This document shows, one piece after another, positions 16,582-25,586 of a DNA stretch of 64,000 nt (its first letter is position 1; every line of letters begins with the position of its first letter). A program made the translations under genes and the position numbers. The stretch is from positions 1-64,000 of the forward strand of contig NZ_CAJXYQ010000021.1 in the NCBI RefSeq assembly GCF_913063105.1, in the 5' to 3' direction. A model generated the notes under the pieces. That model had not been told where the DNA came from. It searched no databases and worked only from the letters and a program-made list of their open reading frames with translations. The stretch is from an uncultured Draconibacterium sp. GTDB lineage: Bacteria; Bacteroidota; Bacteroidia; Bacteroidales; Prolixibacteraceae.

Positions 16582-18804
16582 GTGCAACATTTTACAAAAG
16601 CAGAAATAAGGCAGATTGAAGACCGTTATCAGGATTTCCTTAAAGTGATTAAGGATAAGTTTGATGAAGGACGGCTTGCCCGAATCGAAAAGGCATTCCG
16701 GTTTTCGAATGCGGCACACCATGGTATTAAACGAAAATCGGGCGAACCGTTTATTATCCATCCGATCTCTGTGGCACGAATTGTTGCGGTTGATTTAGGG
16801 CTTGGAGCCACATCAATTGTTGCAGCTTTGTTGCACGATGTTGTTGAAGATACCGATTATCGTTTATCGGATATTGAAAACATGTTTGGAACGCGGGTGT
16901 CGCGCATTGTTGACGGGCTAACCAAACTGTCGGGCGACTTTGATGCAAAACATGCCCTCACCCTGAAAAAGATGTTAATGACCTTGTCGGACGATGTGCG
17001 GGTAATTCTGATTAAAATTGCTGACCGTTTGCATAATATGCGTACACTCGACTCCATGCCGGCGCACAAAAAAATTAAGATTGCCGGAGAAACCTTGTTT
17101 TTGTACGTACCACTGGCACACCGCCTGGGTTTGCATGCCATTAAAAGCGACCTTGAAGACCTGAGTTTCAAACACAAACATCCGGAAGAATATAAACAAA
17201 TCCAGTATATGCTGCATAACCAGGAAGAAAAACGAAACTACCTGGTCCATGAATTTACACAACCCATTATCCAGAAACTTAAAGATGAAGGCGTTGATTG
17301 TAATGTTACCCACCGGCTGAAAACCTGCTACTCCATCTGGCAAAAAATGCAAAAAAAATCGGTGGCCTTCAACGAAGTATACGACATTTTGGCGATCCGA
17401 ATTATCGTTAATTCAAAAAAAGGAATATCAGAAAAACGACAATGTTTTGATGTACTATCGATTGTTACCGACATATACAAGCCCAAGCCCGACCGTATTC
17501 GCGACTGGATTACAATGCCAAAGGCCAACGGCTACGAATCGTTGCATGTTACTGTTATGGGGCCACAAGGCCATTGGGTGGAAATTCAGATACGAACCGA
17601 CCGAATGGATGATGTAGCCGAACATGGTTTTGCAGCACATTACCGCTACAAAGACATTCGGAACTTTGAAAATGAGCTGGATCCCTGGATTGAACAAATA
17701 CGCGAATTATTACAAAGTACCGACTCCGATGCCTTTGAATTTCTGGACGACTTTAAACTGAACTTATTTTCATCAGAAATTAATGTGTTTACACCCAAAG
17801 GCGACTTGTTTTCGCTGCCTTTGGGGTCAACAGTTATTGACTTTGCCTACGAAATCCACACCGAACTGGGCAATAAATGCATTGGAGCGAAAATTAACAC
17901 CAAACTTGTGCCCATCAGCCATGTACTTGAAAATGGCGACCAAATTGAAATTCTGACTTCGGAAAACCAAACGCCAAAATTAGAATGGTTAAAATTTTCA
18001 GCTTCGGCTAAGGCCAGGGGTAAAATAAAGAATGTATTCCGTCTCGAAAAAAGCAAACACACCGAAAAGGGTAAAGAGATAATTGAACAGGTTTTTAAAG
18101 AAATAAATGCCCCACTCACCTCGAATAACCTGAAAAAATTAACGGCCCATTTTAACCTCAACAACAAGGAACAGCTCTACTCTGAGGTTGGCATGGGATT
18201 CCTCGAACTCAATGATGTAAAAAATATCATTGGAAAAAAATCGGAGAATAAACTGGTAAAATACTGGAACATCACCTTTGGTACAGGAAACAAAAAAAGG
18301 CAGAACGAGGAAGAAGAAGAAGAGCACCAAAAAATTGATAAGAAAAAGCCTTTTTTGTTAAAAGAAAACCAGGACAATATTAATTTCTCGCTGGCAAAGT
18401 GTTGCAATCCCATTCCCGGAGAACCTGTAGTTGGCTACTTAAGCACCGACAACCATTTAATTATACATAAGGTTAAATGCAGCGAACTCGGTAAATTTAT
18501 TGCTAACCAGGGCGAAAAAATCATTCAGGTTGAATGGACCAAATTCAAGCGCCAGTCGTACCTTACCCGTTTAAACCTGCAAGGATTCGACAGGATGGGA
18601 ATTGTGAACGAGGTAACCACCGTTATTTCTAAAGGCCATAACATTAATATGCGTTCGGTAAAATTCGAAACTCATGATGGAATATTTATGGGCGATCTAT
18701 TCCTTTACATCCACAATACCAACGACTTAAATAACCTTATATCGAAACTTAAAACAATCAAAGGAATTGACAACGTAAGCAGGGTTGAAAACCTTGATGA
18801 ATAA
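16582..18804 (+). CDS. rel: Bifunctional (p)ppGpp synthetase/hydrolase
   Basis: RelA/SpoT homologue controlling the stringent response. The 740 residues run: HD hydrolase domain with intact HDVVEDTD (His 85, Asp 86), synthetase domain with RLKTCYSIWQKM, GYESLHVTV and EIQIRT, TGS domain (near 395-455, VFTPKGDLFSLPLGSTVIDF), a helical region, a Cys-containing zinc-finger region with KCCNPIPGEPVVGYL, and a C-terminal ACT domain. Both catalytic sites look intact. A run of Glu interrupts the linker near 575. The start is GTG at 16582, 18 bases after gmhB. It is last in the miaA run, with fur and its own promoter following. Confidence 0.95.
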   Translation: MQHFTKAEIRQIEDRYQDFLKVIKDKFDEGRLARIEKAFRFSNAAHHGIKRKSGEPFIIHPISVARIVAVDLGLGATSIVAALLHDVVEDTDYRLSDIENMFGTRVSRIVDGLTKLSGDFDAKHALTLKKMLMTLSDDVRVILIKIADRLHNMRTLDSMPAHKKIKIAGETLFLYVPLAHRLGLHAIKSDLEDLSFKHKHPEEYKQIQYMLHNQEEKRNYLVHEFTQPIIQKLKDEGVDCNVTHRLKTCYSIWQKMQKKSVAFNEVYDILAIRIIVNSKKGISEKRQCFDVLSIVTDIYKPKPDRIRDWITMPKANGYESLHVTVMGPQGHWVEIQIRTDRMDDVAEHGFAAHYRYKDIRNFENELDPWIEQIRELLQSTDSDAFEFLDDFKLNLFSSEINVFTPKGDLFSLPLGSTVIDFAYEIHTELGNKCIGAKINTKLVPISHVLENGDQIEILTSENQTPKLEWLKFSASAKARGKIKNVFRLEKSKHTEKGKEIIEQVFKEINAPLTSNNLKKLTAHFNLNNKEQLYSEVGMGFLELNDVKNIIGKKSENKLVKYWNITFGTGNKKRQNEEEEEEHQKIDKKKPFLLKENQDNINFSLAKCCNPIPGEPVVGYLSTDNHLIIHKVKCSELGKFIANQGEKIIQVEWTKFKRQSYLTRLNLQGFDRMGIVNEVTTVISKGHNINMRSVKFETHDGIFMGDLFLYIHNTNDLNNLISKLKTIKGIDNVSRVENLDE

Positions 18805-18838
18805 TTTAAATTCATTCTAAAAAAATAAAAAAAATTTC

Positions 18839-18846
18839 TATTTTTG
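18839..18846 (+). promoter_or_regulatory. fur promoter -7 element
   Basis: TATTTTTG fits TAnnTTTG exactly and ends 23 bases before the fur start. Confidence 0.65.
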
Positions 18847-18869
18847 GCCTATTTAAAATTGGTTTAATT

Positions 18870-19313
18870 ATGAATAACCACAAAACCAGGGAAACGGTAA
18901 GGAATATGTTTACCGAGTATCTTGAGAAAAACGGGCACCGGAAAACACCGGAAAGATTTGCAATTCTTGATGAAATATATTGTCGCGAAGGCCATTTTGA
19001 TATCGAATCGTTGTACATCTCGATGAAGAACAACAACTACCGGGTTAGCAGAGCCACACTTTACAACACCATTGATTTGTTGCTGGATTGCAAGCTGGTG
19101 GTGAAACACCAATTTGGCAAAAATATTGCCCAGTTCGAGAAAGCTTTTGCCACGCTTCAACATGATCATTTAATCGATACCAGCAATGGAACCGTAGTGG
19201 AGTTTTATGATCCGCGTATAAGGGAAATTATTGAAGATGCCTGTAATAAAAATAACTTTAAACTTTCGCACCACACCTTATACATTTATGGCGAAAGCAC
19301 CAACAAAGAATAA
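18870..19313 (+). CDS. fur: Fur-family transcriptional regulator
   Basis: DNA-binding metalloregulator, 147 residues. A winged helix fills the N-terminal half ([13 protein letters not shown], then [15 protein letters not shown] as recognition helix), and the dimerisation/metal domain follows with [19 protein letters not shown] (His 98, His 100). The usual CxxC structural-zinc motif after HDHLI is absent: the Cys is replaced by Asp and no second CxxC exists. Which metal or signal it reads (iron, zinc, peroxide) cannot be decided. It lies between rel and purA, an order I regard as common in Bacteroidota, with its own promoter. Confidence 0.9.
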   Translation: MNNHKTRETVRNMFTEYLEKNGHRKTPERFAILDEIYCREGHFDIESLYISMKNNNYRVSRATLYNTIDLLLDCKLVVKHQFGKNIAQFEKAFATLQHDHLIDTSNGTVVEFYDPRIREIIEDACNKNNFKLSHHTLYIYGESTNKE

Positions 19314-19387
19314 AGATTTCATTCTTAACAGATTATAAAATAAGGGCAGAGTACCGAGATTTTACTTCCATGAATTAAAATATTTAG

Positions 19388-19395
19388 TACTTTTA
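19388..19395 (+). promoter_or_regulatory. purA promoter -7 element (near-consensus)
   Basis: TACTTTTA, seven of eight matches to TAnnTTTG. Transcription from here would place the 19411-19452 hairpin at the very 5' end of the purA mRNA. Confidence 0.45.
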
Positions 19396-19410
19396 ACTGC
19401 TTAATTTGAA

Positions 19411-19452
19411 AGCCGTGAAAGGTTAATCTAAAATGATTAAGTTTTCGCGGTT
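19411..19452 (+). other. Long hairpin in purA leader
   Basis: Two 18-base arms (19411-19428 and 19435-19452) pair over 17 of 18 positions when G-U pairs are allowed, around a 6-base loop, followed by TT. The G-U pairs suggest a structure selected as RNA. It may be a purA leader element or the terminator of fur. Confidence 0.6.
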
Positions 19453-19482
19453 TTGCATGAATAATAAAAATCAAAACTCAAA

Positions 19483-20760
19483 ATGAAGGTAGATGTATTG
19501 TTGGGCCTGCAATGGGGCGACGAGGGAAAAGGTAAAATTGTTGACGTATTTACTCCGGAGTACGATGTAATAGCTCGTTTTCAGGGAGGGCCAAACGCCG
19601 GTCACACCCTTGAATTCAACAATATAAAACACGTTTTGCACACCATTCCTTCCGGCATTTTCCGTGGCGATAAAATAAACATTATTGGCAACGGTGTGGT
19701 TATCGACCCAATGGTTTTTAAAAAAGAAATCGAGTCGTTGAGCAAAATAGGTGTCGACATATCAAAAAACCTGTTTATCTCGAAAAAAGCACACATGATT
19801 CTGCCCACACACAAAATTCTGGATGCAGCTTCCGAGCAAAAGAAAGGTGATACAAAAATTGGTTCAACTCTTAAAGGAATTGGGCCAACTTATAAAGATA
19901 AAATTGGCCGCGATGGCCTGCGCGTTGGCGATTTAGTGCACGGTTTTGAGGAAAAATATACCACCCGCATCAACAACCACAAAGTAATGTTAAGCGAATT
20001 TTTCAAATACGATTACGAGGAAATGCTTAACGAATGTGAAAAAGAGTGGTTTGAAGGCGTTGAAGTGCTGAAATCGTTCCAGCTGGTTGACAGCGAGCAC
20101 ATGATTAACGATGCCCTAAAAGAAGGCAAAACAGTATTGGCAGAAGGTGCCCAGGGAACCCTGCTTGATATTGATTTTGGTTCGTACCCTTTTGTAACCA
20201 GCTCGAATACCATTTGTGCCGGAGCATGTACCGGACTGGGGCTTGCACCTCAAGCTATTGGCAAGGTATTTGGCATTTTTAAAGCCTACTGCACCCGAGT
20301 TGGTATGGGGCCATTCCCAACCGAATTGTTCGACGAAACAGGCGACAAGCTAAGAAAAGCAGGAAATGAATTTGGATCAACTACCGGACGCCCACGCCGC
20401 TGTGGCTGGCTCGACCTGGTAGCACTGAAATATACGTCCATGCTTAACGGTGTTAGCGAACTGATTATGATGAAAGCTGATGTGCTTGACGACTTCGATA
20501 CCATAAAAGTTTGCGTGGGTTACGAAATTGATGGCGAAGTTGTGGAACATTTTCCATTTGAACTTAACGACAGTGTAAAACCCGTTTATGTGGAATTACC
20601 GGGATGGAAAACAGACCTGACAAAAATTAAAAATCAGAATGAGTTTCCGGAAGAGTTAAACAACTACATCAACTTTATTGAAGACGAAATGGGTATTCCA
20701 ATTTCGGTGGCATCGGTTGGGCCAAATCGTGCCCAAACCATCCTTCTAGAAAAAGAATAA
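19483..20760 (+). CDS. purA: Adenylosuccinate synthase
   Basis: Joins IMP and aspartate with GTP hydrolysis, the first committed step of AMP synthesis. The N-terminal QWGDEGKGKIVD (10-21) holds the GTP loop and catalytic Asp, GGPNAGHTL the IMP-binding His, and GSTTGRPRRCGWLDLVAL the IMP/Asp-binding region. At 425 residues it is full length. A strong hairpin lies in the 169-base leader and a perfect terminator follows, so it is probably transcribed alone. Confidence 0.97.
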   Translation: MKVDVLLGLQWGDEGKGKIVDVFTPEYDVIARFQGGPNAGHTLEFNNIKHVLHTIPSGIFRGDKINIIGNGVVIDPMVFKKEIESLSKIGVDISKNLFISKKAHMILPTHKILDAASEQKKGDTKIGSTLKGIGPTYKDKIGRDGLRVGDLVHGFEEKYTTRINNHKVMLSEFFKYDYEEMLNECEKEWFEGVEVLKSFQLVDSEHMINDALKEGKTVLAEGAQGTLLDIDFGSYPFVTSSNTICAGACTGLGLAPQAIGKVFGIFKAYCTRVGMGPFPTELFDETGDKLRKAGNEFGSTTGRPRRCGWLDLVALKYTSMLNGVSELIMMKADVLDDFDTIKVCVGYEIDGEVVEHFPFELNDSVKPVYVELPGWKTDLTKIKNQNEFPEELNNYINFIEDEMGIPISVASVGPNRAQTILLEKE

Positions 20761-20780
20761 CAGGTTTAAAAATAAATACA

Positions 20781-20816
20781 AAAACGCCGTTCACGAAAAT
20801 TGAACGGCGTTTTTTT
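20781..20816 (+). terminator. purA terminator
   Basis: Perfect 13-bp stem AAAACGCCGTTCA / TGAACGGCGTTTT with a 7-base loop and a T-tract, 20 bases after purA. Confidence 0.95.
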
Positions 20817-20933
20817 GTATTAAATCATATCAGTATCCTTTAACGCTATTGACAATAATTTAATTTTTATAGTATAAACATAAGAATTTGCTTAAAAAAG
20901 TGTGCAGGTATCAAATTAATGGTATTTCTTAAT

Positions 20934-20941
20934 TATCTTTA
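20934..20941 (+). promoter_or_regulatory. pncB promoter -7 element (near-consensus)
   Basis: TATCTTTA, seven of eight matches to TAnnTTTG, 21 bases before the chosen pncB ATG. Confidence 0.5.
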
Positions 20942-20962
20942 AGCATCTCAGTGGGGGCAAAA

Positions 20963-22390
20963 ATGGGATCAATTTTTAAGGAAAAACTAGGGCTATACAC
21001 CGACCTCTATGAGCTTACTATGGCTCAAGGGTACTTTTTATGTGGAAAAAAAGACCAACAAACTTCCTTCGACTATTACTTCAGAACCAATCCTTACCAG
21101 GGTGGATTTACGGTTTTTGCCGGACTGCAAGACTTTCTCGATGCACTTCAGGAATTTACTTATACCGAATCGGATCTCGAATTTTTACAAGCCAATGGTT
21201 TTAAATCCGAATTTCTGAACTATCTGCGTAAGTTTAAATTTTCAGGCAATATAACCAGTGTTCGCGAGGGTGAGATTGTTTTCCCGAATGAACCCCTGCT
21301 TTCGATTGAAGGCAATATAATAGAATGCCAGTTACTCGAAAGCATGCTCCTGAATATTTTAAATTTCGAATCGCTGATTGCTACAAAAGCTTTTCGTATA
21401 AAGTTAATTTCGGGGAAAAAACTTTTTGCCGATTTCGGACTTCGCCGTGCACAAGGACTAAGCTCTTTATTTGCCAGTCGTGCAGCATGTATCGGAGGCG
21501 CCTCCTCCACCTCGAATGCATTGGCCGGAAAGATATACGACATACCGGTTAGCGGTACCATGGCGCACAGCTGGGTACAAAGTTTCAGTTCGGAGCTGGA
21601 GGCATTCAGAGCTTTTGCGGCAACCAATCCCAACAACGCCATTTTATTGGTTGACACCTACGACACGCTAAAGTCGGGTATCCCCAATGCCATTACTGTT
21701 GGGCACGAAATGGCAGCCCGGGGAGAACAGCTAAAAGCCATCCGATTGGATAGCGGCGACCTGGCCTACCTGAGTAAAAAAGCGCGAAAACTACTTGATG
21801 ATGCCGGACTAAACCATGTTAAAATTCTAGCATCAAATCAACTAAACGAGTATGTAATAAAAACCTTATTAAACGATCAGCAGGCCGCCATTGACGGTTT
21901 TGGCATTGGCACTGAACTGATTACCGGTAAAAACGATGCTGCCCTTGATGGGGTTTATAAACTAACCGAAATTGATGGCGAACCGAAAATGAAATTCTCG
22001 GAAAATGTTGAAAAAATAACCTTGCCTGGCAAAAAACAACTACTTCGGTATTTCGACAACGAAGGAAAATTTTACCGCGATGGCATAATGTTAGCCGATG
22101 AGTCGCCACTTGACGCAAACACTTTACACCATAGAATACACCCAGAGAAACAAACCAATACCGAAGGATTAAAATGCGAACGATTACGTGAAAAAGTTGT
22201 GCATAATGGCCGGATACTATTAAAAAGTCAAAACCCCATATTACTGCATGCCTACCTCCGAAGTCGCGCTGCGCTATTGCCCGAAGAACACCAACGCTTT
22301 ATCAGTCCACACTTGTACAAAGTGGGAATTTCGAATAAATTAATGACCACCCGAAATGCTTTAACACAAAAGTTAAGAACGTTACATTAA
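20963..22390 (+). CDS. pncB: Nicotinate phosphoribosyltransferase
   Basis: Makes nicotinate mononucleotide from nicotinate and PRPP with ATP, the entry of the Preiss-Handler NAD salvage route. YTDLYELTMAQGYF near the N-terminus is a family signature, DFGLRRAQG and GTMAHSWVQSF line the active site, and AIRLDSGDL with FGIGTELIT binds phosphate. The frame begins with GTG at 20951, but ATG 20963 is preceded by a purine-rich GTGGGGGC and gives 475 residues. The next gene starts six bases after its stop, indicating an operon. Confidence 0.94.
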   Translation: MGSIFKEKLGLYTDLYELTMAQGYFLCGKKDQQTSFDYYFRTNPYQGGFTVFAGLQDFLDALQEFTYTESDLEFLQANGFKSEFLNYLRKFKFSGNITSVREGEIVFPNEPLLSIEGNIIECQLLESMLLNILNFESLIATKAFRIKLISGKKLFADFGLRRAQGLSSLFASRAACIGGASSTSNALAGKIYDIPVSGTMAHSWVQSFSSELEAFRAFAATNPNNAILLVDTYDTLKSGIPNAITVGHEMAARGEQLKAIRLDSGDLAYLSKKARKLLDDAGLNHVKILASNQLNEYVIKTLLNDQQAAIDGFGIGTELITGKNDAALDGVYKLTEIDGEPKMKFSENVEKITLPGKKQLLRYFDNEGKFYRDGIMLADESPLDANTLHHRIHPEKQTNTEGLKCERLREKVVHNGRILLKSQNPILLHAYLRSRAALLPEEHQRFISPHLYKVGISNKLMTTRNALTQKLRTLH

Positions 22391-22396
22391 TTTTTT

Positions 22397-23497
22397 ATGA
22401 TTGAAATTACACGACCGACACTTATTGTTGACAAAGAGGTTTGCCTTCAAAACATTGAACGAATGGTGCTTAAAGCTAAAAAGCATAAACTTCGTTTGAG
22501 GCCCCATTTTAAAACACATCAAGCCGCAAAAATAGGTGAATGGTTCAGAATATTCGGGATTAGTCAGATTACTGTATCTTCCGTTCAAATGGCCGAGTAT
22601 TTTGCCTCAAACGGCTGGACCGATATTACGCTCGCATTTCCTTTAAACATGCTGGAACTGGAACGCATCAACCGGCTGGCAGCAAATATTAAGCTTAATG
22701 TTTTACTTGAAAACAAAGAAGCAGCAGAAGCACTTGCCAATAAAGCCAACGAAAAAATGGGTGTGTTTATAAAAATTGACACCGGTTACAACCGAACTGG
22801 GATTCCGGCCGGACGAACTGGACTAATCGATTCAATTCTTGATATTCTGAAAAGCAACAGCAAACTTCGTTTTAAAGGCTTTTTAACCCATACCGGGCAT
22901 ACATATACAGCCAGGTCGACCAACGAAATATTCAGCAGCCATTTTGATGCGCTTCTAAAATTGAAGAAACTAAAAAACAATTATCAAAATCAATATCCTG
23001 GTCTCGAACTTAGTATGGGCGATACGCCCTCGGCCAGTATTTGTGGCAATTTTAACGGTATTGATGAGCTTCGCCCGGGTAATTTTATTTTTTACGACCT
23101 AATGCAACTAAGCCTCGGAGTTTGCGAAATGGAAAATATTGCTGTAAGAATGGTATGTCCTGTTGTAGCCAAACACGTTTCGCGAAACGAAATTGTTATT
23201 TACGGTGGTGCTGTGCATTTCTCGAAAGACACCTTGCAGAATACTGATGGAAAGGAGCTTTACGGACGTGTAATTGTAAATGTAGACGGAGAAAAACGGC
23301 TCCTCGACACCAAAAACTACCTATCAAAACTTTCACAAGAACATGGCATACTTAAAGTAACGCCAAGCAATTTTAAGCATATTGCTATTGGCGATCTGGT
23401 TGAAATAATTCCTGTTCATTCCTGTTTAACAGCCAACCTGATGGGACACATGCTTACAACTGAAGGAGAATTAATTACAATGATGCCCAAATATTAA
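22397..23497 (+). CDS. D-threonine aldolase-like PLP enzyme
   Basis: Fold-type III PLP enzyme of the D-threonine aldolase / D-serine dehydratase-like family (alanine racemase N-terminal domain plus a C-terminal beta domain). PHFKTHQAAKIGEWF near residue 36 holds the PLP lysine, IDTGYNRTGI follows at about 130, and HTGHTYTA and SMGDTPSAS contribute to PLP-phosphate binding. The C-terminal HSCLTANLM resembles the metal-binding His/Cys pair of this family. At 366 residues it is full length. It is probably cotranscribed with pncB. The true substrate among D-3-hydroxyamino acids is undetermined. Confidence 0.88.
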   Translation: MIEITRPTLIVDKEVCLQNIERMVLKAKKHKLRLRPHFKTHQAAKIGEWFRIFGISQITVSSVQMAEYFASNGWTDITLAFPLNMLELERINRLAANIKLNVLLENKEAAEALANKANEKMGVFIKIDTGYNRTGIPAGRTGLIDSILDILKSNSKLRFKGFLTHTGHTYTARSTNEIFSSHFDALLKLKKLKNNYQNQYPGLELSMGDTPSASICGNFNGIDELRPGNFIFYDLMQLSLGVCEMENIAVRMVCPVVAKHVSRNEIVIYGGAVHFSKDTLQNTDGKELYGRVIVNVDGEKRLLDTKNYLSKLSQEHGILKVTPSNFKHIAIGDLVEIIPVHSCLTANLMGHMLTTEGELITMMPKY

Positions 23498-23533
23498 AAC
23501 ACCTGTTACTTTACCCGCAAAAATCAAATACAA

Positions 23534-23956
23534 ATGAAACCACGTTTAAATATTGTTACTCTGGGTGTGAAAGAACTGAACATATCGAGAAGGTTTTACG
23601 AACAAGCGTTGGGCTGGGAAGCCACCAAAGACAGCGACGACAAGATTGTATTTTTTAACCATGGAGGTATTGTTTTAGGCCTATACCCCCTTGATAAGCT
23701 TGCAGAGGATGCGCTTATCTCGCCCAAAAGAAGTGGCTTTTCGGGGGTAACTTTGGCCATTAATTTAGACTCGAAGGAACAAGTTGATGAACTATACCAG
23801 AAGGTTATTGCAAAAGGTGGGGAATCGCTTGTGCCACCTCGCAATACATTTTGGGGAGGCTACGATGCTTATTTCGCTGATCCCGATGGCCATGCCTGGG
23901 AAATTGCATGGGCACCGTTTTGGGAATTTGATGAACAAGGTAGTTTGAAAATATAA
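23534..23956 (+). CDS. VOC (glyoxalase-like) family protein
   Basis: A 140-residue vicinal-oxygen-chelate fold protein. Paired beta-alpha-beta-beta-beta modules begin LNIVTLGVKELNISRRFYEQ and GVTLAINLDSKEQVDELYQ; the C-terminal YFADPDGHAWEIAWAP is the classic VOC ending with the Glu of the metal site. The family includes glyoxalase I, resistance proteins and dioxygenases, so no specific reaction is assigned. It follows the aldolase-like gene by 36 bases and probably closes the pncB operon. Confidence 0.88.
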   Translation: MKPRLNIVTLGVKELNISRRFYEQALGWEATKDSDDKIVFFNHGGIVLGLYPLDKLAEDALISPKRSGFSGVTLAINLDSKEQVDELYQKVIAKGGESLVPPRNTFWGGYDAYFADPDGHAWEIAWAPFWEFDEQGSLKI

Positions 23957-23975
23957 ACTTACAACAGACTCAGGC

Positions 23976-24002
23976 AAAAAAAAGCCGGTAAAATTACCGG
24001 CT
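23976..24002 (-). terminator. pepD terminator (minus strand)
   Basis: AGCCGGTAA / TTACCGGCT perfect 9-bp stem with a 2-base spacer; on the minus strand it is followed by eight T. It may also help end the convergent plus-strand transcript. Confidence 0.85.
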
Positions 24003-24041
24003 CATTATCTTCATACTTTCTACTAAAAGTCGCTGTACTAT

Positions 24042-25502
24042 TTATTTCTCAGGAATACTCTCGAGGGTAAGTACCAGAAATTCCCAGAATTTAGCAACTG
24101 TTTCCACATTTACTTTTTCATCGGGCGAGTGAGGAAAACGAATGGTTGGTCCAAACGAAATCATATCCCAATGCGGGTAGTTTTGTGCCAGAATACCGCA
24201 CTCCAGGCCCGCATGTATTGCCATTATTTTTGGCACCTTACCCCATTTGTTATTGTAAACGCCTTGCATGGTTTTTAAAATAGGTGACTCCATATTGGGT
24301 TTCCATCCCGGATAAGCACCGCTAAATGTTACCGTTCCGCCGGCCAGTTCGAAAACAGCTTTTAAACGGCTTGCCAACTCCGTTTTTGCCGTATCAACCG
24401 AGCTACGCATTAAACATGCACCTTCAATGGTTTTGGCACCTGCATCCGATTTAAATATAGCCAGGTTGGTTGATGTTTCCACCAAACCGGGCATACTGTC
24501 GCTCATGCGAATTACTCCATTGGGGCAAGCAACTACAGCAGCAGTTATATTCTTTTGTGTTTTAGCATCAATAAGTGTTTCGGGCATTTCTGCTTCTTCA
24601 ACTGCAATAGCCATATCGGGTTCAGTGGCTGCCAGTTCCGCTTTTATCTGGTCGGCAACCTCATCCACCATCGCTACAAAGTCGGCAGCTTTCGCCTCTT
24701 CAACAAGTACAACACCAAATGCTTCACGTGGGATGGCGTTACGTAAACTACCACCATCGATACTGGCCAGGCGCACGCCCAAACCTTCAGCGGCATTTAG
24801 AATGCGGAAAAAGGCTTTTATTGAATTTCCGCGACCTAGAATGATATCCATTCCGGAGTGACCGCCTTTTAGGCCGGTAACACTAAGTTTTAAAGCAGTA
24901 AAGCCTACAGGCACTTCTTCTTCCGTATAGGTAAAAGTAATATTGGCATCTTCGCCTCCTGCGCATCCTACATACAATTCTCCCTCATCTTCCGAGTCGG
25001 TATTTATTAAAATATCAGCATCAAGCAAGCCGGCTTTTAGCCCGTTTGCTCCGTCCATTCCGGTTTCTTCGGTTGCGGTAAGCAATACTTCCACCGGACC
25101 GTGTTTTATGGTTTTTGAAGCTAAAACCGCCATTGCTGCCGACGAGCCAATTCCATTGTCAGCTCCAAGCGTGGTTCCTTTGGCAGTTACCCAGTCACCA
25201 TCAATAAAAGCTTCGATGGGATCTTTGGTAAAATCGTGTTCCTTATCGCTGTTTTTTTGCGGAACCATGTCCAGGTGACCTTGCAGCACAACGGTTTTAC
25301 GGTTTTCCATTCCGGGAGTTGCCGGCTTTTTAATAATAACATTTCCGGCTTCATCATGAATGGTTTCAAGTCCCAAATCCTTACCAAACTTAACGGCCCA
25401 GGCCTGAATGGCATCTTCGTGATTTGATGGACGTGGTATTTGAAGCATCTGATCGAAAATGCCCCAAACCTCTGTTGGTTGAATATTTTTAATTTCTGAC
25501 AT
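24042..25502 (-). CDS. pepD: Aminoacyl-histidine dipeptidase PepD
   Basis: M20-family zinc dipeptidase cleaving Xaa-His and other dipeptides. VVLQGHLDMVPQKN (metal His and catalytic Asp), TLGADNGIGSSAAMAVL (bridging Asp) and TATEETGMDGANGL (catalytic Glu pair) are all present, with a lid domain from about 200 to 320 and IHAGLECGIL holding the last metal His region. At 486 residues it matches E. coli PepD. No signal peptide, so cytosolic. The MFS gene lies upstream on the same strand, separated by a hairpin. Confidence 0.95.
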   Translation of the reverse strand: MSEIKNIQPTEVWGIFDQMLQIPRPSNHEDAIQAWAVKFGKDLGLETIHDEAGNVIIKKPATPGMENRKTVVLQGHLDMVPQKNSDKEHDFTKDPIEAFIDGDWVTAKGTTLGADNGIGSSAAMAVLASKTIKHGPVEVLLTATEETGMDGANGLKAGLLDADILINTDSEDEGELYVGCAGGEDANITFTYTEEEVPVGFTALKLSVTGLKGGHSGMDIILGRGNSIKAFFRILNAAEGLGVRLASIDGGSLRNAIPREAFGVVLVEEAKAADFVAMVDEVADQIKAELAATEPDMAIAVEEAEMPETLIDAKTQKNITAAVVACPNGVIRMSDSMPGLVETSTNLAIFKSDAGAKTIEGACLMRSSVDTAKTELASRLKAVFELAGGTVTFSGAYPGWKPNMESPILKTMQGVYNNKWGKVPKIMAIHAGLECGILAQNYPHWDMISFGPTIRFPHSPDEKVNVETVAKFWEFLVLTLESIPEK

Positions 25503-25529
25503 GTTTTATGTTTTTAGTCGGCAGACGAG

Positions 25530-25568
25530 AGTGCGAAGTTAAATGCCAAAAACCTCCAACTTCGCACT
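25530..25568 (-). terminator. Hairpin between MFS gene and pepD
   Basis: AGTGCGAAGTT (25530-25540) and AACTTCGCACT (25558-25568) form a perfect 11-bp stem with a 17-base loop, 19 bases past the MFS stop. No T-tract follows on the minus strand, so it may be an mRNA-stabilising or processing hairpin instead. Confidence 0.55.
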
Positions 25569-25586
25569 TTATCTTCCAACAGTTTA

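Noticed and set aside
24427..24861. 144-residue plus-strand ORF opposite pepD
   Set aside because: Antisense shadow of the well-supported dipeptidase; Ala/Ser-rich composition without domain.
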